DNA from: an uncultured Phascolarctobacterium sp.
GTDB taxonomy: Bacteria; Bacillota; Negativicutes; Acidaminococcales; Acidaminococcaceae
Assembly: GCA_900554395.1 (NCBI GenBank)
Contig: USHB01000073.1
Coordinates: 1-7,124 of the forward strand
Reading direction: 5' to 3'
DNA length: 7,124 bases
The notes below the pieces were generated by a model, which was not told where the DNA came from, did not search any database, and saw nothing but the letters and a program-made list of their open reading frames with translations. This document shows positions 7,124-7,124 of this stretch, one piece after another. Made by a program: the position numbers and the translations under genes. Every line of letters starts with the position of its first letter. Position 1 is the first letter of the stretch.

Positions 7124-7124
7124 T

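Noticed and set aside
1..7124. A previously undescribed multi-gene system.
   Set aside because: Every gene belongs to a well-known family in a common order, and there is no unexplained coding space; the only unexplained signals are the small sites reported above.

Overview
This window is an arginine-biosynthesis locus from what looks like a low-to-moderate-GC member of the Bacillota. Ribosome binding sites are strong and purine-rich (GAGGG, GAGGGGG, GGGAGG), there is an intrinsic terminator with a U-tract, and the arg genes are packed in the order argB-argD-argF-argG-argH. Within the Bacillota, a Negativicutes-like gut anaerobe would fit, but that is inference and the sequence alone does not settle it.

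Layout: positions 2-1546 (+ strand) hold the 3' six-sevenths or so of an M3-family zinc oligoendopeptidase (pepF type), cut by the left edge. It converges on the arg cluster, and a perfect 14-bp hairpin at 1558-1591 between the two stop codons can end transcription from both sides. Everything to the right is on the minus strand, so in transcription order (right to left) it reads: argB (N-acetylglutamate kinase, 5' end cut by the right edge), argD (acetylornithine aminotransferase), argF (ornithine carbamoyltransferase), argG (argininosuccinate synthase) and argH (argininosuccinate lyase). Gaps are 26 nt (argB-argD), 20 nt (argD-argF), 86 nt (argF-argG) and a one-base overlap (argG-argH).

Together the five enzymes take N-acetylglutamate through phosphorylation, transamination of the semialdehyde, carbamoylation of ornithine, and condensation and cleavage to arginine. 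The steps missing here (argC reductase, argJ or another deacetylation/acetyl-transfer enzyme, carbamoyl phosphate synthetase) would have to lie outside; argC and argJ are the usual genes just upstream of argB.

The 86-nt argF-argG gap is the only real regulatory space. It carries a good sigma-70-type promoter for argGH, with a palindrome resembling an ArgR operator (ARG box) lying on the -10 element and a weaker second box about two helical turns upstream. The other structural surprise is a perfect 21-bp palindrome inside the start of argH. I found no mobile element, RNA gene, CRISPR array or novel defence-like system; the region is largely ordinary housekeeping metabolism. No stretch over 300 bases lacks a gene.
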